From: a virus
Reading direction: 5' to 3' (one strand)
Length of the DNA: 41,622 bases
Virus record (IMG/VR): IMGVR_UViG_3300046313_000568
Span: 1-41,622 of that record
The position numbers and the translations under genes were made by a program. The notes beneath the pieces are model-generated. The model ran no database searches. It saw nothing but the letters and a program-made list of their open reading frames with translations, and was not told the DNA's origin. Positions 39,401 through 41,622 of the stretch are shown here, piece by piece (position 1 is the stretch's first letter; every line of letters starts with the position of its first letter).

Positions 39401-41481
39401 ATTGGATCCCCATTACAGCAACAGACTCCAGCGCTGATGGTGAACAATTACTGGCGAATTTGCTTGCAATTAATTCTACGGTACCTCCAGTGTCAACTGT
39501 ATACGGCATCAATACAGTAACTGAGTTTACGTGGAAACAATCTATTGAGTATATCAGATCACTACTCATAAGTGCTCATTCGATTGATCCCTTGAAATTA
39601 TACACCGAGATAACCCAACCAAACTCAATTTCTGTTAATGGATTGACGATTAATCCGGACACCCACAATGTCCACTCCCAGGGGGACTTACTGCAAGGTG
39701 ATGATCTTCACTTCGACCCATCACTCCTCAGCCTGATTGTACTGTTTAGTCGATACCACACATTACTCAATGTGAATGACTCCCCATTGATGGCATGGAA
39801 GACTTGGACAACTAAGCTAGCGTACCAGACTGGTTCCATCGTCGTACCTCAAACCCTAAAATTGTATGAAGATTGCTCTCCACTCGAAAACTACAAAATA
39901 GTGTTGAAAAAGACTGAGAATGTAAAGACTATCTCATTTTCCAATCTGATTGTATCTCTCTCTACCGCAGGATCACCACTCACAATTCCTCAGGGGGACG
40001 GCGCAGATTGGAGCTACCGGGTAGACTCCTCAGAGTCGATTGTCGAAACACGCCGTCGATATGGAGTACTGTTGCGTTCGATGACCTGGAAACCACTACT
40101 TGGCTGTTTCGAGTTTGTAGGTACATCCCCTTGGTTATCCGGCGAATCTACCAAACTCACACTACCTTCGGGTGATGTAGTCGACGTGTTCATCAGAAAC
40201 ATCGAATCACCAACCCCAGGAATCTCTAGAGTTGACTTTACAAACTCAAGCACCTCAGCACTAACCCAATCTGGTGGGGCTAACTCATATGGAACCAGTG
40301 AATTCTCAGTAGTAGTTAAATCACTCGAATCTACATTCACGGCCGGTGATCCCCGCACCCCCAGAACTTGGGAGTACATCACACCAGATATATCAGACAT
40401 TGTGACATTTGAATTCCCAGTAGTCATTACTGGGGTACAGAATCTAATAAACTTCATACACTCCTACGTCCGATTCATGGAGGATGATGGGGTTGTATTT
40501 GCTCATGGGGAAAATCCAACCCAAGATCCTGATACGCAAGAGTTTGTGGATTGGAATCAACAAGTGCGTAGATTGGTAAACACGATCTACAATTCCAATG
40601 GACTATCCAACCGCCGGTACGTGCCAGATTCATCGTACACAACTAGGCGAGTACTCGACTTGCCGTACGTTGAACTGAACCCGTTCAGAGATAGACTCTG
40701 GATCAATACTCCAGAAGGTGTGGTGTGTAATGTATATAACACACCATACACAACAGAGCTGCAATCAACTGCGTGTATATTTGATGATATCGGAGATCCA
40801 ATATCCGAAGATATCGTGCCTCTGCGTACGGACCGTATCACTACACTATTCTACGAGAACCTCAAGCGTGTAGGCAATCCGATAGCGAATCAAAATAAAT
40901 TTCAACACATCGGATCCGGTAAGATTTCACTTGATTACTATGAACACGCATTATTGTTTGATCAACAGACAGTCAATGGTTTGATTGTATATGATCGGTT
41001 TTTGAATATTCAAAAACCGACTATGCGGTTGGAGTTTCAACGAAGTATCCAACACTTCTACCGCCCAACTGTTGGTGGATTTGTGGTAACCCCATCAGAA
41101 ACGCTACCGAACTTTGAGACAACAGCACAGTATCAACGCCATGACTGGAACGTCAACAACTCAAATGAACTGATCGAATCTACAGCCGCCGTCAGGAGTG
41201 GTATGGGTAAAATGCCGCTACCGTACTTTCAAACAATTCCTGTATCATCTAAAACTGAATTTCAATTTTGGCAGAAAATGATTCGCCAGAAAGGCACTAA
41301 AGCTGTAGGTGATGTATTCACTAAACACAAGGTGTATGATCAAAATGAGGTTGATGAATATTGGGCATGGAAGTTGGGAACATTTGGAGCAGTTGCCGAG
41401 CGAACTCAAGTGTCGTTTAATATAACTAGTGACGACCTAATTAACGATTTTTGTAACTTTAGATTCAGCACTGGAACTTGA
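36463..41481 (+). CDS. Giant baseplate/virion protein, candidate gp7-like wedge initiator
   Basis: A 1672-residue protein. The N-terminal part contains RSEVSKSILSTLFQRWL, QLSPVYQVTYG and APPINLSKFLDYSGYYWVN (about 124-142), a pattern I recall from very large virion proteins of marine T4-like phages. Position after gp25 and gp6 matches gp7 in T4 (1032 residues), but homology is not provable by eye. Around residues 735-766 a TLGALWYDAPTNQLR unit resembles the fibre-like proteins in this window, suggesting a shared module. No enzyme motif or membrane segment is seen. Late box upstream. Confidence 0.65.
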   Translation: MFEEYGSDYKRPNLDLDTLLPAVNRSEVSKSILSTLFQRWLTKPEVVGVSGTIGFPLSNISDAILESTTGRQAYQLSPVYQVTYGTEDTIYNWTDILRKASHVGVDPIRYSSWGAVNQLNFAPPINLSKFLDYSGYYWVNRANVVELPDYVTITKTSTQSDPWSLQNHWYTRAEVESPYEHGLTTNPYETWTGIAKQAVYPIIEFEDVELNQWVKVTRKWNFRPNLASKWTLTTSEPTDQDIVDPLFTHLWHLVEEAYSPCENKVLTATLHTQIISVPTLSLTTPAYLYGQHSIIVQVDGHRFYNFIEREESGSAYSTVIEFTKPISGTITVYVGAHTSSDSLRSSVVTTVLETASPFTSTGGTRVAGTIPKNLARYLNIGQAKQAHSQQPQFNLYDVVSDQVIGVGTIWEYVSDLNNAKSRQLNKRIWSSNSNEDFKFTSDLVDDGALRTYHSGGTPSTIWRGESTYTPRYVNQNRQAEGDVLGLLVPPGSGIWEPSPLLTFNPQRETRQELRYSEVVPHFRSILDTQSTGTTDWSSGGIIKIAHGGESHFVSSLLAKHIALPNLINFAIEQYHSASSSLEQQAISPMIELLLTKSTSRYSLARSIYQEIKAQAVARGSNDLIFHDTQTYNPSTHVGFPNIVPSLPMLGVVTALPPSLVVDSKLGVITLQTHSGHIRNLPSNKSQVIAVVSALATQTTTSLVAPPPTANALWLDSLTSTLKQFAVDHFTTNSVEPASSTLGALWYDAPTNQLRSNTPAGWVVVSNLVGWVELDATVIVAEVLLEYEKDLYARTQELQPQLVDWISIPQANPTLANQLIAKDYSTAAKHLNRHPNQSNILTRSYVQTKAFTWWYGNTFLGAINAPHPDLVGVWGNTTLEIYTKLYGTAHPHLQPWCIQGYTEEPSWWAQHYQDHNKLRRWNPIMWDNIHAGLVPSGKELPNVGISTGGAGEVRPCAHTSVNTSSVTTSDKIQPDDLFPPYWIPITATDSSADGEQLLANLLAINSTVPPVSTVYGINTVTEFTWKQSIEYIRSLLISAHSIDPLKLYTEITQPNSISVNGLTINPDTHNVHSQGDLLQGDDLHFDPSLLSLIVLFSRYHTLLNVNDSPLMAWKTWTTKLAYQTGSIVVPQTLKLYEDCSPLENYKIVLKKTENVKTISFSNLIVSLSTAGSPLTIPQGDGADWSYRVDSSESIVETRRRYGVLLRSMTWKPLLGCFEFVGTSPWLSGESTKLTLPSGDVVDVFIRNIESPTPGISRVDFTNSSTSALTQSGGANSYGTSEFSVVVKSLESTFTAGDPRTPRTWEYITPDISDIVTFEFPVVITGVQNLINFIHSYVRFMEDDGVVFAHGENPTQDPDTQEFVDWNQQVRRLVNTIYNSNGLSNRRYVPDSSYTTRRVLDLPYVELNPFRDRLWINTPEGVVCNVYNTPYTTELQSTACIFDDIGDPISEDIVPLRTDRITTLFYENLKRVGNPIANQNKFQHIGSGKISLDYYEHALLFDQQTVNGLIVYDRFLNIQKPTMRLEFQRSIQHFYRPTVGGFVVTPSETLPNFETTAQYQRHDWNVNNSNELIESTAAVRSGMGKMPLPYFQTIPVSSKTEFQFWQKMIRQKGTKAVGDVFTKHKVYDQNEVDEYWAWKLGTFGAVAERTQVSFNITSDDLINDFCNFRFSTGT

Positions 41482-41520
41482 ATGATTAAATACACATTCT
41501 ATATGAGTTAGCTAATACAC

Positions 41521-41622
41521 ATGGTTATTAATAGTAGTGGAATATTTAACTTGGGGGAAGTCCGGGAATTGCTCGGCGACACACCCTCAAGTACCACATC
41601 TCTAGGTTCGCCAGCAATTGAT
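41521..41622 (+). CDS. Start of another virion-type gene (cut by window end)
   Basis: An open frame from an ATG at 41521 runs to the window end (34 codons). The start of the product, MVINSSGIFNLGEVRELLG, resembles N-termini of small tail and baseplate proteins that begin with a strand and a short helix. It follows the giant wedge gene by 39 nt, with no late box and no strong ribosome site, so it is probably read from the upstream transcript. Too little is present for identification. Confidence 0.5.
   Translation, partial: MVINSSGIFNLGEVRELLGDTPSSTTSLGSPAID

Noticed and set aside
40014-40457. 147-codon minus frame inside the giant wedge gene
   Set aside because: It lies entirely within a 5-kb continuous forward gene and has no supporting signal.

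Overview
The window reads as part of a lytic, contractile-tailed phage of the T4 superfamily. The evidence is a family-B DNA polymerase (gp43-like), the recombination pair gp46/gp47, a gp55-like late sigma factor, and T4-type baseplate proteins (gp25, gp6, gp48, gp53, gp54/gp19, gp5 and gp27 types). There are also T4-type late promoter boxes (core TAAATA, best copies TATAAATA). No integrase, repressor, tRNA, rRNA or CRISPR array is visible. The short NrdA without an ATP cone, the NrdB-glutaredoxin fusion, the phage-type QueD and the gp25 that begins like those of marine phages point (inference) to an aquatic relative of cyanophages and pelagiphages rather than to coliphage T4.

Layout. 1-3.5 kb (mainly minus strand): small unrecognised genes and a lysis pair (inner-membrane spanin overlapping a lipoprotein spanin). 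3.6-6.6 kb: DNA polymerase. 6.6-13.4 kb: one tightly packed minus-strand operon of 13 genes, closed by an intrinsic terminator. It holds three unknowns, a possible and two clearer glycosyltransferase-like proteins, a methyltransferase, a P-loop kinase-like protein, FolE and a divergent QueD. 13.5-16.3 kb: two paralogous fibre-like proteins and a small partner. 16.4-19.8 kb: nucleotide metabolism (NrdB-Grx, NrdA, dCMP deaminase). 20.0-20.4 kb: a lone forward gene between its own late promoter and a two-way terminator. 20.4-28.0 kb: minus-strand baseplate hub and tail-cap operon, headed by an unexpected nucleotidyltransferase. 28.1-31.5 kb: plus-strand gp55, gp47 and gp46. 31.6-32.05 kb: a resolvase-like nuclease on the minus strand. 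32.05-32.73 kb: a largely non-coding stretch with late promoters and a strongly structured element that can hide a Shine-Dalgarno sequence. 32.7-41.6 kb: plus-strand baseplate wedge genes (gp25, gp6, a 1672-residue protein, and the start of another gene).

How it fits together. The gp55-like factor is expected to recognise the late boxes. These sit about 25-29 nt upstream of many start codons in front of virion, lysis and resolvase genes. They are absent in front of the polymerase, the recombination genes and the folE/queD/glycosyltransferase operon, which splits the window into late and early/middle genes. RNR and dCMP deaminase supply deoxynucleotides, gp43 copies DNA, and gp46/47 plus the resolvase handle recombination and branch removal. 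The baseplate genes build the injection machine, with peptidoglycan cleavage apparently supplied by an M15 peptidase domain fused to the hub. Spanins finish lysis. The most unusual items are the 6.6-13.4 kb operon, the hub-peptidase fusion, the nucleotidyltransferase at the head of the baseplate operon, and the RNA-like element flanking gp25.
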